NCBI GenBank assembly: GCA_934754505.1 | Contig: CAKVIE010000005.1 | Span: forward strand, 1 to 64,000 | Length of the DNA: 64,000 nucleotides | DNA from: an uncultured Candidatus Melainabacteria bacterium | GTDB taxonomy: Bacteria; Cyanobacteriota; Vampirovibrionia; Gastranaerophilales; Gastranaerophilaceae | Direction: 5' to 3' | Part shown: one piece after another, positions 26,294 through 34,605 of the stretch | Numbering within the stretch: position 1 is the first letter of the stretch | Layout: every line of letters begins with the position of its first letter | The notes under the pieces: model-generated | Told to the model about the DNA's origin: nothing | Seen by the model: only the letters and a program-made list of their open reading frames with translations | Database searches by the model: none | Translations under genes and position numbers: made by a program

Positions 26294-27271
26294 CTACATT
26301 TCATCAGGGTCGAAACCTTCCGGATTCGGCTGTAAGCTGAGTCCGACGGTGTGTAATTTTTCAATTACTTCGTCTGAAGATTTCTTTCCGAAATTCTTAA
26401 TGTTTAACAAATCGTGTTCTGATTTTTTAAGTAATTCAGATAACGAATTAATACTTGCTCTCTTTAAACAATTATATGCTCTTACTGATAATTCCAAATC
26501 TTCAATTGAAATTGAAGGTTCAGCTGCTTCAGTAACATCTTCTTCAATAACCGCAGGTGAGCTTATCGTGAGCGGTTGACCCGAAACAGATGCGATTTGC
26601 ATAAAGTGTTCAATTAATATATTAGCTGATTGGCTGAGAGCCGTTGTTACATCAATACTTCCGTTTGACCATATTTCAAGAGTCAATTTATCATAATCGA
26701 TAACATCTCCAACACGAGTGTTTTCAACGTGGTAGCTTACTCTCTTTATCGGAATAAATGTTGCATCAATCGGTAAAAGGTCAATAGGGAGTTCACCTTG
26801 ATTTCCCTTTAATACGTCTTTTGCTATGTAACCTTTGCCTGTTTCAACAGCTATTTCTGCGTGAATGCTTCCGCCTTCAGCAACTGTACAAATGTGCCAG
26901 TCAGGGTTTATGATTTTTACACCTGCAGGAAGTTGAATTGCACTTGCAAGTACAGGTCCTTCTTCTTCAACATCAAGTCTTAATACTTGACGCTCTTTAC
27001 TATCACATTTTACTGTCAAACCTTTAAGGTTCAACATAATATCAATTACATCTTCCGTGATTCCGGGAATTGATGTAAATTCGTGTGTAATACCTTCTAT
27101 ACGAAGAGATGTTACAGCAGCTCCTTCAAGTGATGAAAGAAGCACTCTGCGGAGAGCATTACCGAGTGTAGTACCAAAACCCTTTGCGAGCGGGTCAATC
27201 GTGAATTTTCCGTATTGAGTACCATCTGAACTCGTTGTAGTATTTACACATTTAATTTTTATTGCTTCCAT
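26294..27271 (-). CDS. rpoA: DNA-directed RNA polymerase subunit alpha
   Basis: 325 residues. N-terminal dimerisation domain with 'FGTTLGNALRRVLLSSLEGAAV' and 'VEEEGPV'; linker 235-250; C-terminal domain with 'ELSVRAYNCLKRASINSLSELL' and 'LKNFGKKSSDEV'-like helices that contact UP elements. Full length, all expected blocks present. Lies between rpsD and rplQ. Confidence 0.98.
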   Translation of the reverse strand: MEAIKIKCVNTTTSSDGTQYGKFTIDPLAKGFGTTLGNALRRVLLSSLEGAAVTSLRIEGITHEFTSIPGITEDVIDIMLNLKGLTVKCDSKERQVLRLDVEEEGPVLASAIQLPAGVKIINPDWHICTVAEGGSIHAEIAVETGKGYIAKDVLKGNQGELPIDLLPIDATFIPIKRVSYHVENTRVGDVIDYDKLTLEIWSNGSIDVTTALSQSANILIEHFMQIASVSGQPLTISSPAVIEEDVTEAAEPSISIEDLELSVRAYNCLKRASINSLSELLKKSEHDLLNIKNFGKKSSDEVIEKLHTVGLSLQPNPEGFDPDEM

Positions 27272-27289
27272 TTTATTGCCTCCCTTTAA

Positions 27290-27892
27290 CTACTTGGAAT
27301 AGTACTCGATTACGAGCTGTTCCTTGAATTCGGGATCCAATTCTTCTCTTTCGGGTATTCTGTCATATACAATTTTTTGTTCTGCTTTGTCAATCGTAAT
27401 CCATGAAGGATTGATAGCCATATCAATCATTTCCGATACGTTCTTAACAAATTCCGAACTTTTTTGTTTAACAGTAATTACATCTTGCGGTTTTACGAGG
27501 TATGACGGAATATCAACTTTCTTTCCGTTTACCAATACATGCCCGTGGTTAACAATTTGACGAGCTTGTTTTCTCGTAATCGCAAAGCCTGCTCTGAAAA
27601 TGATGTTATCAAGTCTTGATTCCAACATTTGAAGAAGGATTGTACCTGTAACGCCTGTTTTTCTTGCAGCATTTTTATAATATCTGACAAACTGTTTTTC
27701 AGAAACTAAGTATGTCATACGAATTTTTTGTTTTTCAGAAAGGTGAACCGCATAATCAGAAAGTTTCTTCTTAGCAGCACCATGTTGACCTGAATGATAT
27801 TGTGTCATTGATGAGGTCAATTTTCTGTTCGATAATTCTTTAACACCGTAGTTACGAAATAACTTGTTGCCGGGTCCTGTATATCTTGCCAT
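27290..27892 (-). CDS. rpsD: 30S ribosomal protein S4
   Basis: 200 residues, with the S4 RNA-binding domain 'LESRLDNIIFRAGFAITRKQARQIVNHGHVLVNGKKVDIPS' in the middle. A primary 16S rRNA binder and, in many bacteria, a translational repressor of its own operon. It sits between rpsK and rpoA. Contains the octamer CATGCCCG at 27538-27545 within the conserved Gly-His. Confidence 0.97.
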   Translation of the reverse strand: MARYTGPGNKLFRNYGVKELSNRKLTSSMTQYHSGQHGAAKKKLSDYAVHLSEKQKIRMTYLVSEKQFVRYYKNAARKTGVTGTILLQMLESRLDNIIFRAGFAITRKQARQIVNHGHVLVNGKKVDIPSYLVKPQDVITVKQKSSEFVKNVSEMIDMAINPSWITIDKAEQKIVYDRIPEREELDPEFKEQLVIEYYSK

Positions 27893-27917
27893 TTTTTATG
27901 ACTCCTTGTTTTTATTA

Positions 27918-28304
27918 CTATACTCTGCGTTTCTTAGGAGGACGGCATCCGTTATGCGGAATCGGGGTAACGTCTTTTATCAAAGTGATTTCCAAACCTG
28001 CTGCTTGAATTGCTCTGATAGCAGTTTCTCTTCCCGTACCGGGTCCTTTAATATATACTTCGACCTTTTTCATACCTTGGTCGATTGATTTCTTCGCAAC
28101 CAATTCTGCTGCTGATTGTGCTGCAAAAGGAGTACCTTTTCTTGCACCTTTGAATCCGCAGCCGCCTGCAGATGCCCACGCAATAGCATTACCTTGGGTA
28201 TCTGTTGAAGTTACGATTGTATTGTTGAATGTTGATTGAATATGTACAACACCCTGTAATACATTCTTCTTTTCTTTCTTTTTGGTTTTGACAGGTTTTG
28301 CCAT
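27918..28304 (-). CDS. rpsK: 30S ribosomal protein S11
   Basis: 128 residues. Conserved 'GVVHIQSTFNNTIVT', 'GAGFKG'-like glycine region and C-terminal 'TPIPHNGCRPPKKRRV'. Lines the platform of the small subunit next to the mRNA exit. 25-base spacing to rpsD and 28 to rpsM. Confidence 0.98.
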   Translation of the reverse strand: MAKPVKTKKKEKKNVLQGVVHIQSTFNNTIVTSTDTQGNAIAWASAGGCGFKGARKGTPFAAQSAAELVAKKSIDQGMKKVEVYIKGPGTGRETAIRAIQAAGLEITLIKDVTPIPHNGCRPPKKRRV

Positions 28305-28332
28305 TTTATTTTCCTTTTTCGTTATTTATTTA

Positions 28333-28698
28333 CTATTTCTTCTTTGAAACAGGACCCGTTTTCTTTCCGCGTCTTGTTCTTGCATTTGTCTTCGTTCTTT
28401 GTCCTCTTGCAGGAAGCTTACGTCTGTGACGTAATCCTCTGTATGAACCGATTTCGCTCAATCTTTTGATTGCAAGTGATTCTTCTCTTCTTAAGTCACC
28501 TTCGATTGTGTAGTTAGCAAGTTCATTTCTGAGTTTCTTAATATCTTCATCCGTCAAATCGTCTGATCTTAAATCTTCCGAAATTCCGCAAGCAGATAAA
28601 ATTTTTGCAGAACGAGCAGGACCAATTCCGAATATATAGGTCAATGCTATTATCATTCTCTTATTACGAGGTAAATCTACCCCGGCAAGTCTTGCCAT
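28333..28698 (-). CDS. rpsM: 30S ribosomal protein S13
   Basis: 121 residues. 'ARLAGVDLPRNKRMIIALTYIFGIG' at the N-terminus and the basic C-terminal 'GLRHRRKLPARGQRTKTNARTRRG' tail that touches P-site tRNA. Ordinary length; follows rpmJ by 49 bases. Confidence 0.98.
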   Translation of the reverse strand: MARLAGVDLPRNKRMIIALTYIFGIGPARSAKILSACGISEDLRSDDLTDEDIKKLRNELANYTIEGDLRREESLAIKRLSEIGSYRGLRHRRKLPARGQRTKTNARTRRGKKTGPVSKKK

Positions 28699-28747
28699 GT
28701 TTGTTCTCCTTGTTTCTTTTTCTTTTTTCTACTGCTTTAACAAACAA

Positions 28748-28861
28748 TTAACCTTGTCTTTGTTTGTGCTTAGGGTTTTCACAAATAACTGCTACTCTTC
28801 CTTTTCTCTTAATAATTTTGCATTTTTCGCAAAGTTTCTTTACTGATGCTCTGACTTTCAT
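28748..28861 (-). CDS. rpmJ: 50S ribosomal protein L36
   Basis: 37 residues, too short for most gene finders. The sequence begins MKVRASVKKLCEKCK and contains the zinc-binding pattern C-x2-C-x12-C-x4-H (CEKC ... VICENPKH), ending KQRQG. This is the zinc-binding (C+) form of L36. It starts 12 bases after infA and precedes rpsM, the standard order. Confidence 0.95.
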   Translation of the reverse strand: MKVRASVKKLCEKCKIIKRKGRVAVICENPKHKQRQG

Positions 28862-28873
28862 AATTTCTTTCCT

Positions 28874-29089
28874 TTATTTAAGTCTGTATGTGATTCTACC
28901 ACGGGTAAGATCGTAAGGTGTCATCTCAACCTTTACTTTGTCGCCGGGTAATATTCTGATGAAGTTTTTACGAATTTTACCGGAAATGTGTGCCAATATC
29001 TCATGCCCGTTTTCGAGTTCTACCCGAAACATTGCATTTGGCATTGCCTCTAAAATCGTTCCTTCAAATTCAATTACGTCTTTTGACAT
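28874..29089 (-). CDS. infA: Translation initiation factor IF-1
   Basis: 71 residues, a single OB-fold with 'IEFEGTILEAMPNAMFRVELENGHEILAHISGKIRKNFIRILPGDKVKVE'. Binds the A site during initiation. It is the first gene of the ribosomal operon here: the secY, adk and map genes that usually precede infA are missing, replaced by an XRE regulator across a 333-base gap. Contains CATGCCCG at 29002. Confidence 0.97.
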   Translation of the reverse strand: MSKDVIEFEGTILEAMPNAMFRVELENGHEILAHISGKIRKNFIRILPGDKVKVEMTPYDLTRGRITYRLK

Positions 29090-29422
29090 CTTATTTTCCG
29101 CTATTTTTCTGTACTTTTAGCAAGGCATACCTTGCCTCGTTCTTCTATACTACATGTTAAATCTCTTAAATCAAGTATTTTTTCTCGCTTTTCAACTTTT
29201 TTATTGAGTTTTTCTTTTTCAAACCTTTAATTGTTTTTATAAACTAAAGAAATATTCAGTTATTCTAAATCTGTCGAAAAACCCTTTTTTCACCACTTTA
29301 TTACAAATATGTTAATTTTTGTAAACATAGTATTTGTTTTATATATTTAAAAAAACAATTAGCCTTGCTGATAATTATTTACGATTTTTAAAATAGAGAT
29401 ATGAATATATATATATAATATT
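29090..29422 (-). promoter_or_regulatory. Leader and promoter region of the infA-rpsI operon
   Basis: 333 bases without a gene. On the minus strand TTGATT (29169-29174) and TAGTAT (29147-29152) are 16 bases apart. Within the transcribed leader, GCAAGG-CATA-CCTTGC (29120-29135) forms a 6-bp stem ending 31 bases before the infA ATG. The remainder, toward the XRE gene, is AT-rich with no gene or repeat seen. Ribosomal operons are often regulated by leader hairpins, but the specific factor is unknown. Confidence 0.55.
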
Positions 29423-29641
29423 TCAAGAAGATTTTTCAAATTCTGCCAAAAACTCCGATGCCGAAAGGTTAAAAAACTTTGCAATTTTCATCAGTATGCT
29501 CAACTTTGTATCCTGCATTCCGTTTTCAATTCGGCTTATTATCGCAGGGTCAATGTCCGCAGCTATTGCAAATTTGTTTAGAGTAAACCCTTTCTCTAAC
29601 CGCTTTCGCCTTACAAATTTTCCAAACTTATTCTTTACCAT
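29423..29641 (-). CDS. XRE-family helix-turn-helix regulator
   Basis: 72 residues, essentially a single Cro/C1-type DNA-binding domain: 'KFVRRKRLEKGFTLNKFAIAADIDPAIISRIENGMQDTKLSILMKIAKFFN', recognition helix near residues 30-42. No second effector domain, so it acts as a simple dimer. Its own -35 box lies in a 16-bp palindrome (29676-29691), consistent with autoregulation, and it is divergent from the small Cys-containing gene. Confidence 0.85.
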   Translation of the reverse strand: MVKNKFGKFVRRKRLEKGFTLNKFAIAADIDPAIISRIENGMQDTKLSILMKIAKFFNLSASEFLAEFEKSS

Positions 29642-29662
29642 TCATTTGATTATGAATTATTT

Positions 29663-29691
29663 TTTATATAAAATCATTGAGAATTCTCAAT
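29663..29691 (-). promoter_or_regulatory. Promoter with 16-bp palindromic operator between divergent genes
   Basis: Perfect palindrome ATTGAGAATTCTCAAT (29676-29691). On the minus strand TTGAGA (complement of 29685-29690) is followed after 16 bases by TATAAA (29668-29663), so the palindrome overlaps the -35 of the XRE gene. It also lies just 9 bases before the plus-strand ATG at 29700, so binding could repress both genes. Confidence 0.65.
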
Positions 29692-29699
29692 AGGCAATA

Positions 29700-29951
29700 A
29701 TGGTGATTATGTGTAAAAATCTAATTATAATTAACTACGACTTAATGTCTGTCAAATGTCGAAATTGTTCTCATAAAGAGGAATCCGACATGTCAGATTT
29801 TCGTCTTAAGGAACTTTATTTTTGCTCTCGCAACAAAACATTCATAAATGAATATAAAAAGCATGGTGAAGATTTATGTTTAAAATGTTTCGAGGATTTT
29901 ATCGTAGAAAATATAAATTTAAACGAATACGAACTTTGGCAGATTAGTTAA
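29700..29951 (+). CDS. Small Cys-rich protein of unknown function (zinc-binding-like)
   Basis: 83 residues (80 if the second ATG at 29709 is used; no good ribosome-binding site for either). Two CxxC pairs, 'KCRNC' and 'LCLKC', plus a lone Cys between, could bind one zinc. Not assigned to a family. Divergent from the XRE gene and sharing the palindrome region; the stop overlaps the tyrA stop region by 8 bases (convergent). The pairing with a regulator gene is unusual for a short orphan. Confidence 0.5.
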   Translation: MVIMCKNLIIINYDLMSVKCRNCSHKEESDMSDFRLKELYFCSRNKTFINEYKKHGEDLCLKCFEDFIVENINLNEYELWQIS

Positions 29952-30753
29952 TTTCGACAATATTTTTCCCGTCTTTAGAATACATTTTATGTCTTAAATC
30001 TTTTATTTCAGAAAGTTTTTCGTCATTATATTCACTTTTCAGCTCCTTTAATTTGTTTTGAAAAAGTAACAGACATTCATTGATATTATTGCCGTTAAAG
30101 GAAATCATGTCTTTTGCCAAATTCAAATCCGTCATAGCGAGTCTTGTCGTATCACGAAATCCGCTTGAAGCAAGTTGCATAGCAAGTTTATTTCCCTTTG
30201 CAACATCAAAAAGGCATTGAGAAATATACATCGGCATGTGGCTTATCAAAGCAACTGCCTTGTCATGCTCTTTTGCGGTTGTCACGATGGTTTTTGCCCC
30301 TGTTAAGTCAATTAAATTCTGCAAAACAGAATAATCCTTGCTGTCAAAAGGTGTTATAACCCATTTTGCTCCCTGAAAAAGCTCTTTAAACGAAGAATCG
30401 TAACCGCTGTTTTCCGTACCGGCCATCGGGTGCGACGGGATAAAATTATAAGGACGTTTTTTTTGCGTAACGAAGGTTTTAACGCTCGCAACATCAGTAA
30501 CTACACAATCTTTCGAAACAATATTTTCAAGTTTATCCAAAGTTTCCAAAACCTTGTGAACAGGTGTACAGACAAAAACCGCATCAGCCTCGGAAAGTAT
30601 TTCATAATCGGAAGAACATTTATAAACCATGCCTCTGATTTTGTCCAAAGTAGCTTGATTTCTCGTAACAGCCAATATTTTATGCTCGGTTTCAACAAAA
30701 TTTTTCAATATTGAACCGCCTATCAATCCAAGTCCTATAATTCCGATTTTCAT
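29944..30753 (-). CDS. tyrA: Prephenate dehydrogenase
   Basis: 269 residues. NAD(P)-binding start 'IGIIGLGLIGGSILK' followed by 'VDTDVASVKTF'-like and 'FIPSHPMAGTENSGY' blocks, which carry the prephenate-binding and catalytic His. Oxidative decarboxylation of prephenate (or arogenate) in tyrosine synthesis. No ACT domain, so feedback control, if any, is elsewhere. The octamer CATGCCCG overlaps its start codon (30751-30758). Confidence 0.9.
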   Translation of the reverse strand: MKIGIIGLGLIGGSILKNFVETEHKILAVTRNQATLDKIRGMVYKCSSDYEILSEADAVFVCTPVHKVLETLDKLENIVSKDCVVTDVASVKTFVTQKKRPYNFIPSHPMAGTENSGYDSSFKELFQGAKWVITPFDSKDYSVLQNLIDLTGAKTIVTTAKEHDKAVALISHMPMYISQCLFDVAKGNKLAMQLASSGFRDTTRLAMTDLNLAKDMISFNGNNINECLLLFQNKLKELKSEYNDEKLSEIKDLRHKMYSKDGKNIVEIN

Positions 30754-30958
30754 GCCCGTACCTCGTAAAATTCACGCAAGATGTAAAGATTTCTTAATAT
30801 CTCTTGTTTTAGGTAAAATCTTTGAAAAGCCTATAAAATCATTGTATCAACAATTTTCCGACAAGTAAACACTTTACAATTATTCACATATTTGCATAGT
30901 AAACAACTATATGTAATAATCATTTTAATTAATAGTCTAACCATTCCTTTCTTGACTT

Positions 30959-30983
30959 ATGCGGCAACAACAGCCGCATTTTT
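30959..30983 (+). terminator. Terminator-like hairpin in the tyrA-gmk intergenic region
   Basis: ATGCGGC / GCCGCAT stem with a 7-base loop and TTTTT, on the plus strand. No plus-strand gene precedes it within 1 kb (only an unrelated tail), so it might end a small RNA transcribed from the 30760-30960 stretch, or act as a gmk leader element. Promoter-like TATAAT at 31009-31014 lies after it for gmk. Confidence 0.5.
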
Positions 30984-31032
30984 ATTATGTAAAAATACAT
31001 TGATTTGATATAATGTAAAAAAGGAGTCAAAA

Positions 31033-31590
31033 ATGGGCGGAAAATTATTCATAATATCAGGCTCGTCAGGAGTCGGAAAAGGCACAGTAATAAAGAAGTT
31101 TGCCGAAAAAGCAGACGATATTGTTTTATCAATTTCTTCAACAACAAGAAAACCTCGCCCCGGAGAAATTCACGGAGTAAACTACTTTTTTATAGACAGA
31201 GAAGAATTCGAAAAAGATATACAAAACGGCGATTTTTTGGAGTGGGCGGAATTTGGCGGCAACAGATACGGTACAAATAAAAATCGTGTTCAAGAAATTT
31301 TAGACAGCGGAAAAAATGTTTTGCTTGAAATTGAAGTCCAAGGTGCAAAACAGGTAAAAGAAAAAATGCCGCAAGCCGTATCAATATTCATTTTGCCCCC
31401 GTCAAAAGAAGAAATCGAAAAGCGTTTAAGAGGCAGAGGAACAGAAACCGAAGAAGCTATTCAAAAACGTTTGCAGGCAATAGAATTTGAGTCGAAAGAG
31501 TCTGTTCACTATGATTTTAAAGTTGTTAATGACGAAGTTGAAAAAGCAGCTGAAGAAATATTTAAAATTTATACGGACAATAAGGAATAA
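31033..31590 (+). CDS. gmk: Guanylate kinase
   Basis: 185 residues. Phosphorylates GMP to GDP. P-loop 'GSSGVGKGT' near 10-18, 'STTRKPRPGEIHGVNYFF' GMP-binding block, and 'RLRGRGTETEEAIQKRL' lid. AAAGGAG upstream of the ATG. First of a run of closely spaced genes (nif3-like, secreted protein, rsmD). Confidence 0.96.
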   Translation: MGGKLFIISGSSGVGKGTVIKKFAEKADDIVLSISSTTRKPRPGEIHGVNYFFIDREEFEKDIQNGDFLEWAEFGGNRYGTNKNRVQEILDSGKNVLLEIEVQGAKQVKEKMPQAVSIFILPPSKEEIEKRLRGRGTETEEAIQKRLQAIEFESKESVHYDFKVVNDEVEKAAEEIFKIYTDNKE

Positions 31591-31592
31591 AA

Positions 31593-32327
31593 ATGCCGAA
31601 AGTTAAAGATTTAATTGAAAAAATCGAAAATTTTGCACCGCTTTCAACCCAAGGAAAATGGGATAATTCGGGTTGGCAGATTAATCTCGGACGAGAAAAT
31701 TTTTCAAAAATCATGACAACTTTAACCGTCACGGAAGATGTCATAAACCAAGCAAATGAAAGGCATTGCGACTTTATTTTGGCCCACCACCCGTTGATTT
31801 TTTCACCGCTCAAAGTTATTGAGTCAAAAGAAATCATCAAAGCCGTTGAATACGGAATTCAAATATATTCCGTTCATACAAATTTAGACCTTGCAAAAGG
31901 CGGAACAACAGACACTTTGGCTGAAAAATGCGGATTTTCAAACTGTAATTTTTCAGACGGTTTTATTATCGGCAAAAAGCTTGATATTGCGTTGCAAGTC
32001 GATGAACTTAAAGAAAAAATTAAAAAGAATTTAGACATAGAATATTTAAGGGAAATCAACCTTACAGGCAAAAAGTCAATAAAATCAGCAGCTTTCTGTG
32101 CAGGAGCAGGCGGCTCGGAAATTGCAGAGGTAAACAAACTCGGTTTTGATTTGTTCATCACGGGAGAAGTAAAATTCCACGAAGCACTTGAAGCGAACGA
32201 CACAATAATATTTGAAGTCGGACATTTTGACAGCGAAAAATTTGCAGGCGAAATTTTCCGAAAGATTTTGGGCAGCAGCTACGACATCGAGGAAGCTAAT
32301 GAAAAAAGACCTTTTCAACTTGGTTAA
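31593..32327 (+). CDS. Nif3-like dinuclear metal centre protein (YbgI family)
   Basis: 244 residues. Conserved 'WDNSGWQINLG', 'HHPLIF', 'YSVHTNLD' and C-terminal 'GHFDSEKF' histidine/acid positions that bind two metals in the family. Sometimes annotated GTP cyclohydrolase I type 2, but that activity is not settled for this class. 2-base spacing after gmk; the 3' end overlaps the next gene by 29 bases. Confidence 0.9.
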   Translation: MPKVKDLIEKIENFAPLSTQGKWDNSGWQINLGRENFSKIMTTLTVTEDVINQANERHCDFILAHHPLIFSPLKVIESKEIIKAVEYGIQIYSVHTNLDLAKGGTTDTLAEKCGFSNCNFSDGFIIGKKLDIALQVDELKEKIKKNLDIEYLREINLTGKKSIKSAAFCAGAGGSEIAEVNKLGFDLFITGEVKFHEALEANDTIIFEVGHFDSEKFAGEIFRKILGSSYDIEEANEKRPFQLG

Positions 32328-32853
32328 AATTCTTCCTGTTCTATGCCTGATGTTGTTTCCGGCAAAGGCTTTTGCCGACAACATTCTGCCCCCCGATTGG
32401 AATTTTTTTCCGCACCGAGAAAAATCAATATTTTTTGAAAATGCTGATTTAAAAAAGTTTGAAAAAATCAGAAACAACTACGATTTTCAAAACTTTTTCG
32501 ACAAGCAGGAGATTACCCGATATAAAAATCTGAAAAATATTTCACCAAAAGAACTCGGAAATGCCTATCTCGCAAGAACTTTGATGAACGATAATCAAGG
32601 TGAAAAATATATTATCAAAAACAATGATGACGATTTTGAGGCAATTTTTTGTTCCGCTAAACTCGAAAGATGCGAGATAGTACGCTATTTTCAAGGTTTT
32701 GACGGCATAATAAAAACAAAATATACTCACAAAAATATCTGGCATTTTCAAAATAATATCGGCTCTTTCGTCGAATTTCAAAACAGAATAAGAGTCTTTC
32801 CTGACTTAAAATTGTATGAATTATACGGAAACAGGGAGTTTGTAAAAATCTAA
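32299..32853 (+). CDS. Secreted protein of unknown function
   Basis: 184 residues from the ATG at 32299, preceded by GAGGAAG. A signal peptide (MKKDLFNLVKILPVLCLMLF, cleavage after AKAFA near residue 27) is followed by a polar domain with many aromatic residues and two cysteines. The upstream extension would lie inside the nif3-like gene in another frame. It ends one base into the rsmD start (TAATG). Not recognised. Confidence 0.6.
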   Translation: MKKDLFNLVKILPVLCLMLFPAKAFADNILPPDWNFFPHREKSIFFENADLKKFEKIRNNYDFQNFFDKQEITRYKNLKNISPKELGNAYLARTLMNDNQGEKYIIKNNDDDFEAIFCSAKLERCEIVRYFQGFDGIIKTKYTHKNIWHFQNNIGSFVEFQNRIRVFPDLKLYELYGNREFVKI

Positions 32854-33383
32854 TGAACATTACAGGCGGAAAATACAATTCTTTAAATGTTAAAACGGCA
32901 AATTTTTCTAACATAAAGCCGACTCTTTCAAAAATCAGACAGGCAGTGTTTAATACCCTTTCAACTTTGGGTGAATTCAGAACTTTTTGCGATGTTTTTG
33001 CAGGCTCGGGCATAATGACATTTGAAGCAATTTCTCGTGATTTTGAGGTTGTTTCGGTCGAAATTGACAAAAGAAGTGCGGATTTCATCAGCGAAAATGC
33101 AAAAAATTTAAAAATCCCAATAAACTTGAAAAAATGTGATGCAATAAAATTTTTAAAACAAACCGATTTAACTTTTGATATTTTTTATCTTGACCCGCCA
33201 TACCAATCAGGCTTATACGAAAAGGCTTTGACGGAAATTTCATCAAGAAATCTCTTAAACGAAAACGGCATTATAATTTTGGAAAAACCGACAAAACTTG
33301 AGGTCGAAACAAAAGATTTTGAACTCATAAAAGAAAAAACATACGCCGACAAGTCAATTTTGTACCTGAAAAAGAAAAAGTAA
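32853..33383 (+). CDS. rsmD: 16S rRNA (guanine966-N2)-methyltransferase
   Basis: 176 residues. N-terminal 'ITGGKYNSL' and 'KPTLSKIRQAVFNTL' motifs, SAM-binding 'VFAGSGIMTFEAISR', and catalytic 'LDPPYQSG' (DPPY). Modifies the 30S head. Typically followed by coaD; here dxr follows instead. Confidence 0.92.
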   Translation: MNITGGKYNSLNVKTANFSNIKPTLSKIRQAVFNTLSTLGEFRTFCDVFAGSGIMTFEAISRDFEVVSVEIDKRSADFISENAKNLKIPINLKKCDAIKFLKQTDLTFDIFYLDPPYQSGLYEKALTEISSRNLLNENGIIILEKPTKLEVETKDFELIKEKTYADKSILYLKKKK

Positions 33384-33398
33384 TAATTTTTCGCAACA

Positions 33399-33427
33399 TT
33401 GCGACAAAAATAATTTGATAGTATAAT
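33399..33427 (+). promoter_or_regulatory. Promoter of dxr
   Basis: TTGCGA (33399-33404), 17 bases, TATAAT (33422-33427), with the ATG only 9 bases after the -10 box. The transcript would have almost no leader. Confidence 0.65.
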
Positions 33428-33436
33428 AAAGTTACT

Positions 33437-34594
33437 ATGGCTAAGAAAATTTCAATTATAGGATCGACAGGATCAATAGGTACACAGGCTTTGCAAGTTT
33501 TAGAAAAACTTGATGGCAAATTTGAGGTGCTTGCACTCTCTGCAGGAAGCAATATTCCGCTTCTTTCGGAACAAATTGTTAAATTTAAACCGCAAAAAGT
33601 TTGCGTTCAATCAATCGAATATGCAAGTATCGTTAAACAAAAATTTAAAGATTTGGAAGTTGTTTACGGTGATGAAGGTTTAGAAGAACTTTGCTCCGAT
33701 ACAAGAAACGATATAATTTTAGTTTCCGTTTCTGGCAAAATCGGCTTAAAACCGACACTTACAGCTATTAAAAATCATATCGACGTTGCTCTTGCAAACA
33801 AGGAAACACTTGTTATGGCAGGCGATATCGTTATGAGAGAAGCTGCTTTAAACGGGGTAAATATTTTGCCCGTTGACAGTGAACACAGTGCAATTCACCA
33901 ATGTTTAAACAACAAAAAAGGGTTGAGAAGATTAATAATCACTGCATCAGGCGGCCCGTTTTTACATAAACATGTTGCAGAAATGAAAAAAGCAACGGTT
34001 GAACAGGCCCTTGCTCACCCTCGTTGGAATATGGGCAAGAAAATCACAATTGATTCTGCAACACTTATGAACAAAGGTCTTGAAGTCATTGAGGCTCATC
34101 ATCTTTTCGGTGTGGATTACAAAGATATTAAAACCGTCATTCACCCCCAAAGTGTTTTACACAGTGCAGTTGAATACAAAGACGGCAGTGTTATCGGACA
34201 AATGGGACTTCCGAGCATGCATATTCCTATTCAATATGCAATTTGCTACCCTGACAGAATTGAAGGTATAAAAACGGATTCTTTCGATTTTGCGAAAATT
34301 GCAAAATTGACTTTTGAAGAACCTGATTTTGAAAAATTCCCGCTTTTAAAACTTGCAATAGAATGCGGAACAAAGGGCGGAAGCTATACAATTTGTCTTA
34401 ATGCAGCTGATGAAGAAGCTGTATATGCTTTCCTTGACGGTAAAATTTCGTTAGGTCATATTTCAGATATCGTTTCAGACATGATTCAACATCATAAATC
34501 TGTCACACACCCTGACATTGATACGATTTTTGAAATTGATAAAACCGTCAGAGAACAAACTCGACAATTAATTAACAATAAATATTTGAAATAG
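33437..34594 (+). CDS. dxr: 1-deoxy-D-xylulose 5-phosphate reductoisomerase
   Basis: 385 residues. First committed step of the MEP isoprenoid pathway, NADPH-dependent. 'ISIIGSTGSIGTQALQVL' NADPH loop; 'VDSEHSAIHQCL' metal/substrate site; 'SGGPF' and 'HPRWNMGKKITIDSATLMNKGLEVIEA' blocks all present. ispF is also in the window, so the pathway is used. No Shine-Dalgarno; short or no leader. Confidence 0.97.
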   Translation: MAKKISIIGSTGSIGTQALQVLEKLDGKFEVLALSAGSNIPLLSEQIVKFKPQKVCVQSIEYASIVKQKFKDLEVVYGDEGLEELCSDTRNDIILVSVSGKIGLKPTLTAIKNHIDVALANKETLVMAGDIVMREAALNGVNILPVDSEHSAIHQCLNNKKGLRRLIITASGGPFLHKHVAEMKKATVEQALAHPRWNMGKKITIDSATLMNKGLEVIEAHHLFGVDYKDIKTVIHPQSVLHSAVEYKDGSVIGQMGLPSMHIPIQYAICYPDRIEGIKTDSFDFAKIAKLTFEEPDFEKFPLLKLAIECGTKGGSYTICLNAADEEAVYAFLDGKISLGHISDIVSDMIQHHKSVTHPDIDTIFEIDKTVREQTRQLINNKYLK

Positions 34595-34605
34595 CGGAGT
34601 TTTTG

